Positions 42,120 to 54,600 of a stretch of DNA of 58,839 bases are shown in pieces; position 1 is the first letter of the stretch; the number at the start of each line of letters is the position of its first letter. Source of the stretch: Azolla pinnata (taxonomy: Eukaryota > Streptophyta > Polypodiopsida > Salviniales > Salviniaceae); NCBI GenBank assembly GCA_037176905.1, contig JBBBWG010028235.1, positions 1 to 58,839 of the forward strand, in the 5' to 3' direction. The notes under the pieces were generated by a model. That model saw only the letters and a list, made by a program, of their open reading frames with translations, was not told the origin of the DNA and ran no database searches. A program made the translations under genes and the position numbers.

Positions 42120-42985
42120 CTCGCCGAAAGCACAAATATCATGTTTACCAGTCACACAAAGGTGATTTGGTGGATACATGCTTCGACTCATGAGTCATGT
42201 ATGATTTCTCTTACATGTAAAATCTATATGCCCCATTGACACCTTCTCAAAGAAGAGACCATAGTATTGTATACACCGGCACAAGAGATTGATTGTAAGT
42301 GAATCTCGGTAGAACGATTTGCAAATGAGGTTTACGGTCAGAGTTAATGTTTCTCTAACCAACACATGCATGTTATTGTACTTCATTACCTTCGAGAGGT
42401 CGTGGTTGCTCCCATCATGCGATGTAAGTGTGGTTTAAAGGCAAAGATGGATGGGATATCATCAAATCCTTTGGCTCTCATGGGCCAAAGTTACTTGGGT
42501 ATCCAAGTTAGGTCCCAGGTTTCGTGTCGTATATTGCTGAATATTCAAGTTAGAAAGCGTTATACGAATTGTGTAAGATACTTTTGTACATTTTTGGCAT
42601 TCTTTCGTCTTTTATAATGTATTATACGTACTCTAGTTAGCAAATCACATGGTTTGTGAATCTTTGAAATGACAACAGGAGATTACAACCAGCAAATCCC
42701 AAGGATAGATTACAAATACAAGATCCGAACTTTGGTTCCCTGCACCAGCATAATACACGAGCATTGCTTCTCTACTCGCTTGTGTATAAGCAGATCTGCG
42801 CACTAGCTCGTTCGTGCTTTAGCTCATCCTTTTTATCTTTTACTCTTTTGCTTTGCGTTTGATCAGATTGTATGCGTAGCTCTCCTTCCTTTCGTCACTC
42901 GGAGCAATAATGGGATCGTTGGCAACGTATCCAGATCCGTGAACACAGATGATTGGCATCGATCTAGAGCCGTGTACAGTTAATT
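42120..42985. other. Spacer downstream of CITRX
   Basis: The 3' UTR of CITRX is expected at the left end. No gene motif is seen. Confidence 0.4.
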
Positions 42986-42989
42986 CTGC

Positions 42990-43275
42990 TATGCATGATG
43001 CATGGATGCTTCATGGAGCATGAATGGTTGCAGTGCATGCATCATGCATGCTTATGGATGCCATGCACTGAGTGTGTGTGGATGAGTGGATGGATGCATG
43101 GTATGCTTGTGATGCACTTAGCATGTATGTATGCATGGCTTGCCATGGGTATCATGCAGGTTATGGGTGCATGCATGTGCAGAGTGGGATGGATGCTATG
43201 CTTGCATGCATGCATGCATGCATGTGCATGAGTGCGATGGATGCGACGGTATTGCTATGTACATGCATGCATGCA
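42990..43275. repeat. CATG-rich degenerate array
   Basis: Dense ATGCATG, CATGCATG and ATGGATG words, with a pure CATG run near 43205-43225. Cys/Met/His-rich open frames here come from the repeat. It is similar in words to the arrays at 11.6-12.1 kb and at the right edge. Confidence 0.85.
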
Positions 43276-43289
43276 TTCATATGCGTCTG

Positions 43290-44540
43290 TACAAAAAACA
43301 CTACAGAGAAGTGCAGAGAACGCCCCTGCTCCCGGCCATCGAAATCGATCTTCACCTCCGCCATCGCTGCCTTCTTCGTCGCCCTGTGAGTACGTACCCC
43401 GCCGTCGCTGCTCATTTTCCCTCGCCTGGTTTCCCTACCGTTCCGGTGCTCTCCTCGGGGTTTTTCCGTTCATGGGTTCCATGCCTAATCAACTTTGCTT
43501 TCCTTTCTGCAAGTCTTGCTCGCTCCCTTTTTTTTTCTTTTCTTTTCTGCTTCGATGTGGCGACTAGAAGACAGCTGGGTAGCTCTTCAGCACAGGATTG
43601 GATGCATAACCATTCCCTTCCCTATTTTTTTGGGAGATACAGAGAGAATAGGCACAGGAACAGACTTAGTATTAGTATTAACATCTTGAAAGAACAGTAG
43701 TGGTGATCCATATGTGCTTGTATATCTCGTTCTTAATTACGCACACAGGATTGTGGAAGGTTGTCAGGTGAAGCTGTTTGTATGTAGTAAACTGCATACG
43801 TGCACATGTAGATATGCTAGTTTTGGGCACACTCATATGCGCACATATTATCTTTGCATAGTGTATCTATATTCATATACATCCATATTTATGGTCTATA
43901 TGCACATACCGTTTCTTGTCTACATTCACACACATTTATCGTATTTATTGATGTGATGCTATGTAATTCAGATTTTGTAAAATAGATCTGCTAACAGGTG
44001 TATGAATCTGCATTTCCTTGCCTAGACCTCATCTTGTTTTCCCTAGATTTTGCAAGAATAGCAAAGAAGTGCAAAGGAGAAAAATGTATTGATTTTCCTC
44101 GTAGATAAACCTTAGAAAATGAGAAGCTATTCGCACTCAACTACGGCACAAATGACACCTCTGACCTCGACCTTGCATTTCATTTTCTCACTCGGATGCA
44201 TTTGGAAATGGAATTCAGCATCCTAGGTACATGTATGTACTTGCAAGTCTGAATCTTGTCATTAAATCTACCTGATTTGGTAACATGTGAGTCCTATGGT
44301 TCATAATAAGTTTACTCCATTCGATTTATGTTTGGATGGTTGTGCTTGGCTGCAAATCTCATGCTTGAAAATCTGCTTGTGGGCAGCTAGGGAAGGAGAA
44401 GAACGGTAATAAAGTTCAAACGATTTGAAGAGGGCCCCATTTGGTACATATTCAACATAGCTCATGCAGTTTGAGCATCATCTGTTGAGATAAATGCGAG
44501 AGCCTCACGCAGAGGTGATTGGAACCTTTCTCACTCGAAG
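43290..44540 (+). other. Putative leader exon and intron of the RING gene
   Basis: A GC-richer segment ends at 43385 in CGCCCT, followed by a strong donor GTGAGTACG. Acceptors such as GGGCAG near 44386 precede the RING start codon. This suggests a 5' UTR exon with a ~1-kb leader intron. No coding motif occurs in between. Confidence 0.4.
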
Positions 44541-45194
44541 ATGCAAATGCCGGAGTGTCCAGTATGTTGGGATGTCTTCAATGATAATGTACGGATTCCC
44601 CGGATACTCAGGTGTGGACACACGGTGTGCCAGGCATGCATCGAATATCTCCCCGTCGATTCGAGCATGGGTCAAGAATGCTTATTGTGTCCAGAATGCC
44701 GGAGCCCATGCCTATGGAGGGGTGTGAGGGAACTTCCCAAGAATTTTATCTTGTTAAGAGCGATGAATTTAGCATCATCATCTCAAGGATCAGAGCTGGA
44801 TACAGGGCCTGGCAATGGATCAAGCTCGGGCTCTAGGAGCCGTACGGATGATCTGTACCTTTCAAGTATGCTCTTTGACCTCCCCTTGCTGTTCTCACTG
44901 TTGCACTTCATCTCCATGGAAACTCGGTGGCTGCAGAGGATGGTGAAGAGGAAGCTATGGGAAGTCACAAGACTGCTTGGGCTTGCTGTGCTACTGCTCA
45001 TGCTGCTGCCTTTGTCCCTTGTTCATATGGTCTTGGCATGGTGGGTTGCATCACTCGGATTCTGTCTACTTCTTTGGTGCACAGTCGGTGGTTTTGGCTT
45101 GGGGGCAGTCATTCTTTTTGTATGGATTTCGTACAATGTTGTATACACATTCTTCAGGCTTAACAGGTCGTTCCGTCGGAAGTTGACAGAATGA
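44541..45194 (+). CDS. RING-type membrane E3 ubiquitin ligase
   Basis: A single open frame of 217 aa. Residues 5-53 form a C3HC4 RING finger: CPVC, then LRCGHTVCQAC, then LLCPECR. A polar Ser/Gly linker follows. From about residue 110 the protein is strongly hydrophobic, with a likely membrane segment near LLFSLLHFI and two or three more between LLGLAVLLLMLLPL and AVILFVWISYNVVYTFF. It ends with a basic tail. RING domains bring a ubiquitin-loaded E2 to a substrate; the membrane part suggests anchoring in an endomembrane. I do not recognise an exact orthologue. The ATG at 44541 starts four residues before the first RING Cys, so the RING is at the extreme N-terminus. Confidence 0.88.
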   Translation: MQMPECPVCWDVFNDNVRIPRILRCGHTVCQACIEYLPVDSSMGQECLLCPECRSPCLWRGVRELPKNFILLRAMNLASSSQGSELDTGPGNGSSSGSRSRTDDLYLSSMLFDLPLLFSLLHFISMETRWLQRMVKRKLWEVTRLLGLAVLLLMLLPLSLVHMVLAWWVASLGFCLLLWCTVGGFGLGAVILFVWISYNVVYTFFRLNRSFRRKLTE

Positions 45195-45442
45195 TGTGAA
45201 TGGGGAGAGGGATGGATTGATCTCCTCAAACAACCATGATTGTTGCTGCAGGGATCCCCTTGGATAGAATGTAGATTTGATGGACGGCGTCGATTCCTCT
45301 GTGTGGGCTCCATATAACACCATCTACACATTCTTTCGGCTTAATGGATCGTTGCATCAGAAGCTGACAGAATGCTATGAATAGGGAATCGATTCCCTCG
45401 AGCAACCTTTTTGGTTGTTGTAGACATGGCCCTGGATAGAAA
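45115..45442. repeat. Tandem duplication of the RING gene's last coding segment
   Basis: Copy 1 (45115-45270) spans the C-terminal codons, stop and early 3' UTR. Copy 2 (45296-45442) lies directly behind it, offset ~181 bases. Copy 2 still reads YTFFRLNGSLHQKLTE against YTFFRLNRSFRRKLTE in copy 1, then stops two codons later. Both copies share CTTGGATAGAA or CCTGGATAGAA near their ends. Copy 2 lies in a 35-codon open frame starting at 45280. Confidence 0.85.
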
Positions 45443-47373
45443 AAGTATATACTATATACATTCAGCAGGCACCCTTGATTCTTATAGAAGATATATCTAT
45501 ACATGATTTTAAAGATGTCAATTAGACATGATTCTTTTCAAAAGATTGTCAAGGCCTTTCACACAGGCATTATATCGATTCATTTTTTGTTATTAAAGAA
45601 TTCTTTCTGAGATCCTACATTTTTGTGCTATAGTCTATGGTCAAGACATATTACATTAGCTATCGTGGCTTTAATGCCTATAAATTGGTCAGTGGTTGCT
45701 AAAGCGAGTTGAGGTGTTTTGATGCTTCTCATTAAAATCAGGTAGATTATGGTATTCGTGATGAGCACTGATGCTTAACTAAATTTTCTGGACTCAGCTA
45801 CCTTGACAGTGTCTGGATCCATAGATATCTCTGGTTCAACAAACCTGTGGTGATCTCTGCAAATGTTTATGCGCTGCACTGTTTACTTTCTTTGATGTAC
45901 AACTTTCTCAGTAGTTCAATCATCTTATGAAACTGAACCAGGTATTCTGGTCACAAGTTAAACCAGTAAATATTTGGCTCTACCTAGTGTGCTCCTCAGC
46001 GTTGTAAGCCTTCTATTTGCATCTTCTCATATGTCAGTACAACCCAAAAACCTGATTGTGCGTGCATCAAGATCTATGAATTTTTTCATTTCATCATTGG
46101 TGATGCAATTCCAATCCAATGCTTAATGGAGAAGTATAACCAACTCAGTAACCCAAAATCTGTGTATCATAAATTTGTTAGTCCTTTATGTTTTAGAAGT
46201 GATTGTCAGACATGATTCCATCAAAAATTGGCTTTTCATGTAACTGGCTTATTCTTAAATGTTCGATTAGCCATGCATAGAATGTTGGTTGTCATTAGAT
46301 ATCCAATAATCTTAAAAACACACCTAGCATATTCATACATTTCATTCTACACATCCCAACCTTACTCAATATAGACGTGGTTTTCTATAGAAAGAAAGCA
46401 TTTCTAATATAAAGATCTTGGTTATTTCATGAACTCAATTAGATGCCAACTTTGAAATCACAGGGCAGATGTATAAATTTTTCTGCAACAAGATTTTCCT
46501 TTATCAAAAGCTCATGCATTGCAACTACAAGATTTGCACTAGTCTTGGCCCACAATGGAGAAATTTAAAAATTTCCTGCATATGGTCCTCGTTTCCCATC
46601 ACAAACGTTCTTTGTTGTTCTCCACATTGTACATTTCAACCTCAATGGGCTTGTAACAAAACCGTGACACGTAGTAGTACTTAGAAAACAAAGACCCAGC
46701 TTTGAAGACGCAAATGAAAAATCCTAAGAACAAGCCAATATTCCAAATACCACATCTCAAAGATGGAAGTCTAGAGTGTCTGTTATAGCTTAAAATCTCA
46801 CCTGAGCTTTTACAAATGTACAAGGATGCACACGTATCTATAATGAAGACCGATATATTCTGAAAATTGTATATTATCGTGACAGAACTTCTAGGATATA
46901 CCTGTGATAGTTTTAAATCGGTGTCATCCCCAAACTGGTACCAAATTAGGCCTTTCACAAAGAGAAGTACTCTGTGGGCTTGTGCAAGATTTTTTTAGTG
47001 TCCCCACATTGTAAACCTTGTAAACCTTTGGGTTGTCATTCATCAAATGAACATATTGTGCTATCCGACATCAAACTGTAATAAAAAAGTCTCTTTCGAT
47101 CCCTGGGCAGCACTCATAGCAAACACAACGTATTGTGCTGCTAGAATCGTTACTTTGCTTGATGCAATAATCTGGGCATGATTGAGACAAGAGGACATCT
47201 AAACTCCTATATATTCTTACCATCCCATATCTTTAAGTTGAAATTACACTTGCACCTCCAGTACCCTCCCATTACATGGCACTGGTTAAGTATAGTCGGA
47301 TGATGAATACTTTTTCATTTCACAAGTCGCCTCTTGTTTGATGACGAGAAGACCGAATTCCACTTTGGGTCTG
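45443..47373. other. Long convergent spacer without a gene
   Basis: About 1.9 kb of AT-rich sequence between the RING gene (+) and the cysteine oxidase gene (-). Open frames are short and without motifs. It should hold both 3' UTRs at its ends. Confidence 0.45.
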
Positions 47374-49804
47374 TCAAGGTGAGATCTTTGGACCTTTGTA
47401 CACGCCTGTCTTCACAACAAAGTCCTTTGGAGGATGGAACTCTTCTAGCCATGCCATATCTGCTTCAGATTGATCACTTTCACTATCCTGTGAGCCTGAT
47501 CCTAAGCCATATCAAAAGGACAAATGCAGAATGAGATTCACATGCCTGCCCTTATGAATACCAGGTAGATGACTATAACAATAAACGATCAAAATTATTA
47601 CATGGGAATGATATATTATGATCTTTAACGGTACCAACATAGCTTGCAAGCCCAACAGGTTACATCTTGGAGTGTTGTTTTACAGAACAAATTTAGTATA
47701 TCTAAAAATATCCAGTGTTTCATTATCGAAACATGTAGGATTTGGTAATATATTATAAATTTGTAGGAGGAGAGGAACAGATAAATTATCATTTCATGGT
47801 AGAGATGGAAGCAACAAATAAACAAATAACATGAATCTCTGAATAGATCATTTTGAGCACGTAAGACGGGGAGCTAATCAATAAATGATAAAAATCATCG
47901 TGCAGGATAAGCTTACAAAAGTCAACTATGGAAAGTCAATTCACCCAAATATGTGGAACTAAACTTGTGCTGAAAGACATGGAAGAAAATGTAAAGTACC
48001 TTCATGGTTGACATGATGGATAATCCTATAATATGTACAATGTCTGCCATCTTCTGAAGAATATGGTGGTGCAAGAACATCAAGGACAGCACAAGATGTA
48101 ACTGCTGTGAATGCATGGATGTTTCCTCCACAAGTTGGATATAAAACTGCTGATTCACATGGAGCATTCATAACTCCATTCACAGTCACCTTGGCCAACT
48201 TAGCTGTGTCCATATGAAAAATAAGTTACCACTTCAGCTCAAGGTCCGGCTTGGAAAAACATAATCACATATGAATCAACTTACGATTGCATACTTCTGA
48301 ATGATCAACCCAATCATAGGCTTTCACGTGCATTTTACCGTAAAGAAGTTTGCTTAGCACAGTCATACCAGGATGATTATGTAGGGGTATAACTGCTGAT
48401 GCTGGCAAGCAGAAGATGCCCATCTGCAAACATAAAGAAACATCTCTAATCCACAAGTTCCGCTTCAATTAATCTCTCAGCATACACAAACTGTGACTTA
48501 CAGAGAAATCTTCACATTCATATATGTGAAGGTAGGATATTGGAGGAGAAACCTTGTTCTTTTTCCCATTAATTCTCTCCAAAAATTCAGTATTTGATAC
48601 ATGTGGTAAAGTTGAGATATCATCCAACCCAACATCTGCAGGCTTAATACTATCTGCCATTTTTTAATAGCACTATTATAAGAAGAACGATTATATTACT
48701 CCAATTAAATTTCCTACTAATGTTCGTTGATACAACATCCATTCGATTGACAATAAGATAATGAATCCAAGAATGGTAATTAGTTGATGTGGCTACTCTC
48801 AGGAGCTTTATGTAGGGAATAGAAAAAATAAAGAAGTACATAGGATTACAGCATTTGAAAAAATAATGTGAAACATTGTTGATCTGAAGAACAGTGCTAC
48901 TTTTAGTGATTGATAACTAACAAAGAAAAGAAAAATGACAATATCTCAGAGCCTAAAGCCACCCATTACACATAGTTCTTCTATTAAAACCATTATGTGA
49001 GGTTTCAAATTACTCTCCACAGAGAATGCTAGAGCAGACAGTAAAACCGCTATGAATCCTGCAGATTTTAGCAGTTGCTTCATTATTCTCCTGTAGCTTT
49101 AAAATGAGCATTCCCGTTCGAAATGAAAATCCTTTCTCATGCTACCATATTTAATCTCTTCGGAAAAAAAATATGTTAGCTCTCGTCCTTACGCACTCAC
49201 CTATGTAGGCCCTCACATCAAATGACTATATGCTATATAGTCAATTAAGATAAGAGAAGCATATACTTGAAATTGATGCACGCCCAAATTTCACCGCCTT
49301 TAAAACAATACCATAGAAGTCTTACTTATCTCCTCACCTACATAGGATCCGACATCAAACTACTATATTCTACCACAATGAGACAAGCATATGCCCTTCA
49401 AAATAATATCTTAGCTCTCTTACTGATTGGGTGCAACCTGACATCAAAACACTAAATATATTAGAATAAGAGAAGCATATGATCAAAATCGGCACAGGTT
49501 CTGGAACAACAACAGAATATTGCAGCAATTACATTCAAGTTTCAGAGCAAACCAGATTACTGCTCGGACTGGAAATGCATACAGAGAGGCAATGTTGCCG
49601 CGATAATTAAAAAATGAGAATTTGCAAGATTGCAGGAGAGACCTAGTGAAGTCGAGTGCAAATACATGAGTAATGGAGATAAATACCTAGCAGAGAGCGA
49701 ACTTTGAGCACACCCTGAGCGGAGAAGGGGCCTCTGATGTTGTGCGTGAAAGTCGCTTTGCAAGCATCGTAGAGCCGCTGCACGGCCATGCTACAGTCGG
49801 GCAT
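47374..49804 (-). CDS. PCO: Plant cysteine oxidase (thiol dioxygenase)
   Basis: Five exons join in frame to 246 aa: 49687-49804, 48502-48653, 48285-48423, 48000-48203, 47374-47501. The sequence follows the PCO/ADO cupin family: VQRLYDACK at the start, [11 protein letters not shown], then the core [20 protein letters not shown] with two of the iron-binding His (HNH). GGNIHAF supplies the third His. [20 protein letters not shown] and [13 protein letters not shown] follow. PCOs use O2 to oxidise N-terminal Cys of ERF-VII and other proteins, sending them to the N-degron pathway, and act as plant oxygen sensors in cytosol and nucleus. The length fits the shorter PCO4/PCO5 type. Two starts are possible: 49804 (MPDCS) or 49789 (MAVQRLYD); I give the longer. 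The upstream leader has a telo-box at about 50051. Confidence 0.94.
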
Positions 49805-51614
49805 AACATCCAAAGGAAGAAGTACGCATCTGCCGTAAATCGATCTTCTACCAGCATAAGCAAAGAGAGATAGAGAAAGAAGAAGAAGAAGAAGAAGCTA
49901 TCCATTCTTTCTGGGGTTTGCTTACCCGCCCTGAGGAACTTGCGATATCCTCCAGGATGGAATCGCCAGGCGATGGAGGATGAAGGCAACCGTTTCCCGA
50001 GTTCGGATTAGAAATGCTTGGCAGCGGCGGACCGTCCGGGGCGGCCGGATTAGGGTTTAACAGATCAGAGAGAGAGAAGAAGAAGAAGAAGAAGAAGAGA
50101 CAGACAGACGAACGACAGAAGAGATAGCGAAGAGAAACGCAAAACGCAAAACGCAAACGCAAACGCAAACGCAAACGCAAAAGCAGACAAAGTAAAAAGC
50201 TTCAAAGGATCTGAGATGAGAAGCTCCAGAATTTCTTCTCATAAAATTCCAGAGTCGATGCCAGAAGCACTGAACTGGAAATATTCTTCGATCGAAGAGA
50301 ATAACCCGACGGAAATCTAGACGGGAACCTGATTCGGGAAAGAGAGTCATCGAGAGGAACTGCTCCAACTAGCGTTGACGAAATCAAGTCGGAGCTACAA
50401 CGAATGGACGACGATGAATCGATCCGAGAAAGAATCGAAGAATGGACGATGAACTCGAGTGGGAACGAAGTCTTCTGTTCTGCCTCTTTGTCGATTCGAT
50501 TCGACGTTTGTAGCGGTGCTGAGGAAAGGTATGATGCATGTTGACGGTTGGAGAGTCACCCATGACACCATACCTGAGTAATGGGGGGTTGCCAAGCCTG
50601 TCCTCTTTCAATAATTCGTTGCCGACATATATAGCATGTGGTGCTAGGAGATGTCGAGGAGAGTGATGGAATCGAAGTCTCTATTCCATGTTCTGCACGC
50701 TCCTGAAAGATTCCAGAAAGCTCCCAAAAGAAGGTCCTCCACAGCCAGCTCACATGTACAAATACAAGGGTTCCCCCTTGATCCCAATCATGCAGGAGTG
50801 TTTGCATGTTGTCGATCAATGCGAGCAATGCTGATTACGGAATCCCGAGTTCAGTTTCCTCTGTATCCTCGTCTCTCGATTTCTCGACTCTATGCCCCCT
50901 ATAGATCTGCTCTATCTCTCCGTGACAATGTTCAGGAGAGAAAACAAAAGACTGCACGAGAATAAAAACCAGGATTCCGCTCCGAATTCGGAGAATCTCG
51001 AGAAGGTTACCCACTTCGAACTGAGCACGGGAGCACGATTCAGGAATTCTAGCAAATGCAGGCAGGCACCATGGACATGGCATAACAACAATAACACATA
51101 CGTAGGTATTCCATTCCACGCAGAAAGAAGTGTTGATGGAATGGTTCCAAAAGCTGAGCATACATTCAATCTAATCTCAGTTCGACTCGGACTCAATCGA
51201 CGACGATACTGATAAGCAGCAATAATGGACGACAATTTCGCAGCTGACAGAAAACGGAGCACGATCGCATACTGGAATGGGATTGAAAATGAATGCGATG
51301 AACTCTTGCCAGAGAACCAATCAAATACCTGCAAAAACTGTATCTGTATAATTTTTTTTCTGCCAACTCTGGAATTGAACTCAAGACCTCTTGTCAAAGA
51401 CATTGGTTCCATGGTACACCATGAGCAGCCCTAGCCAGGAGCAGGGGCAGAGAATCAGGAAGAGGAAAGGCGACAGAGATAGATGCAACGAGGAAGGATG
51501 CAAGATTTTGCTTGACCACTTCAATCTGCTCACGCTTCTTCTTCTTTCCTTCAGACATCTCTTTTGTTTTCTCCTCCGCCCTTCCCCCTCTCGTGCTCTG
51601 TTCCTTGTGTTGCC
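49805..51614. other. Divergent promoter region, PCO and UBC7-like genes
   Basis: The two start codons point away from each other across 1.8 kb. The left half has GA-rich and CGCAAA runs and a TTAGGGTTTAA telo-box (about 50051-50061). The right half has a T-rich stretch at 51350. Overlapping open frames on both strands carry no motif. Confidence 0.5.
50066..50180. repeat. GAA run and CGCAAA repeat in the PCO leader region
   Basis: A GA/GAA tract at 50066-50100 is followed by about seven CGCAAA or CGCAAAA units at 50138-50180. Read on the minus strand these are pyrimidine-rich, as is common in plant 5' leaders. Confidence 0.85.
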
Positions 51615-54600
51615 ATGGCTGACACACAAGCAAGCCTTCTCCTAAGGAAGCAGCTCAAAGGTAAACAGCAACAAAAAGCTACCCCCTTGTTTGTTTCTCC
51701 ATCCCTTGTTGTTGCGAATTTCGTATCTTTGCGATTGTTTTAATGCTACCCATGTTCTTGTGTGAACAAGAAGTTGGAAGGAAGAAAGAAAAAAGTTTTT
51801 TTTTTTTTTGGAGACTAGCGATTGGTGGTGATGGTTATGGCTCTGCAGATTTGTCCAGGAAGCCTGTTGAGGGCTTCTCAGCTGGTCTTGTTGATGACTC
51901 AAATATCTTTGAATGGAACGTCACCATTATTGGCCCCCCGGATACGCTCTAGTATGTCTTTTTTGACCTTTCTCTTCTCCCCTTTTTTTTTTTTACTTGA
52001 AATCGTCCACTCGGTGTATGATTCGTTTTTGTTTGCAAGATAGTTTTTCTGTTACAATCAAGTCTCCATGGATAAATTTCTGTTTTGTAGTACAAACTAG
52101 GTTAAAGGCAATACATGCATGAGTGCATTGACACTGTTCACAGATCTTTTCATCAAGAACTAGTTTAATGATAAATGTAACAAGGGATATAGTTAGTTGT
52201 TTGTAACTCGAGAGAGAAGAACATCCTTTGTAGTTCATAGGCATGTTAGCATAAACACTTTGAGTGTAGTAGCCATTTGCAGTATCACACGAAAGTGACC
52301 ATATGTATTCTTGTTCAAAGCTCGGATTCTCTGTTCATGATCTTCACGAGACAGTGTGGAAATGCATGGGATGAACTGCGCAATGTACAATTGTAATGGG
52401 ATCATTACGATTGGTTTTAGGTGCCTTCAGATTTTACATAGGTTGAACATGATATTTTATTTTCAGAGGCACAACAAGGATCCGATAATCTTCTTCAGAA
52501 TGTAAAGCATACACGAGGAAAACAAAGGGTTCACTTGAATTTTGATGATACCTCACACATTGTCGGAAGGTATGGTTCGGAGGACAATGGATTATATTCT
52601 CTCCAATACACTAATGTCTTGTATACCTGAGCTATAAGTGTTGCCCCAAACCTCGGTGTACCTCTGAAGGAGGCTTATTTTTCCTCTGCATTGGGCTTTA
52701 GCTACACTAAATTCCTTCTTCACTGAATGAATAGCACCATCCATCGTATGCATGCTTTCGACAGGACAAAGATGAAGTGTGTAAAATACCAGTAGGTTTT
52801 CTGGTCACGAAAAGTGGTATTTGTTCTGAAAAATGATTAAAATATTCGAGGGTTTAGTAATAAAACATCAAATTCTAAATCATAATATATACATGTATGT
52901 GATGTCCTGATCATTGGGAAGTCTGGAAACTCATCAGTTGGTTACAAAAGTTATTGTCAATGACAAAGTCATGATCCTGCAAGTTCTACATAGGTAGAAA
53001 GTTTCAAATTCCAGCTCTGTAGAAAAGGTAAAGTAGCATATGAGCATGTAAAAGCTACTATTTTGTGTCAAGCATCTTTCATACAGCTACATTAAGAGCA
53101 CAAGCAGAACATCGAGGTATCATTCAATTGATGAATCAAGGTCTATTGATCAAATAACTTGCTCTAGCAAGAAGCATAGCCTTTATTTCTTCATTCTTGA
53201 GCACTTCCTTACATTCTTTTGCTTCTTGCCACATAAGTTCGAACTGTCATTTGCAACTCAATTTCTTTGTCCATGTAGAAAAATTTCCTTTCTCAGAGAC
53301 CTGATGACTTGCAAACAACGAAATTCTCAACAGAAGATATCTACAACCTCCTTGGTGTCGGGTATCCCCAATGACCTTCAGTAGTTCTATAATCAAATAA
53401 ATACAAGGAACCTCTGGATGGTGACTTCATAGCTTGTGCAACTTTGAAAAGACAAAACTGCAAGGATTATCTTTCAAAAAATCTACTTGTTTAGCTTATT
53501 TGGCTGGAAATTTCAAGTTTTTTCTACAATATTCTTATGAAACTTGTGGACTTCCTAAATGCTTTCTAACAAAACTAGGTACAAGTTTTCAAACTTCTTG
53601 GAAAATATCAAGTGGGCAATGAATAGCCTCCCTTTGCAAGGACTTACTTTTGTTGAGGCTCTTCAAGTAGTTTCAGTGTAGGTTTTTCCCTGTACTACTG
53701 GGAATGGGAGGTCGAATGCACTTTTTATGTCTCAAAATAGGTTGTAACAATTGAGACACAAGAGAATAAAGGTAGAAAGTTGCCTTAAGGCACCCAGAGA
53801 CACACATCATTGACTTCGAGGTGTGTATACACTATGACATCAGTGCCTCCCGTAATAGATGTGCTCTTAATATACAAGTTCACTTACACACATTATGTTC
53901 TATGGCATCGGTGCCTTCCTTAGTAGATATGCTGCTAATATACTAGTACACTATACATTTCCCTTCTCATATAATTGTCCACATTAAATAAAATTTATTC
54001 TTCTCATGTGACTGTCTGTATTGCGTCAGATATTGTTGTTCTCATGTGATCATCCATTACACAAGCTATTGTGCATGCAATACATGGACTCTTTCTTTTA
54101 TGTCCGAATTGGTGACCTTCAATTTCTCATAGCATCCACATGGACTGAAAACCTTTCTATGTCCCACTTAGCTCCTGTAGACAAGCCTTTCCTTGAATTT
54201 GATGTTCCCCGAGTTATTTATGTCTTGCAACCTCGCACTTGCATTGTATACAATGGGAGTTTTAACAGATCATAATTAGTTTCTGATTTTACTTATTTTG
54301 CAATTTATGCTGCCTGGAGGTCATCATTGCGTGGGAACCATTTGCTTTTGTCCGTGGCTTCACCTGAATTTTTTTTTAGTCAAGGCTATTCTTCATCTTC
54401 TTGATATAGAATACTCCACCTAAAGTCGTGTCTAATGTCTCAGGATGTGCGGAAAGTGTCCTTTGAGGCACATGTTCTGAATAGTCTTTGATACGTTTGG
54501 CAGTTCTCTAAGATGCATGCACTGTATGATGTGCAAATATATATAAAGAGTGCATGGCTGATCAACAAGTACGTCTCAAGTTGAGCTAGGATTTCATAAA

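Noticed and set aside
44494..44836. Plus-strand frames overlapping the RING gene
   Set aside because: Shadows of the RING reading frame.
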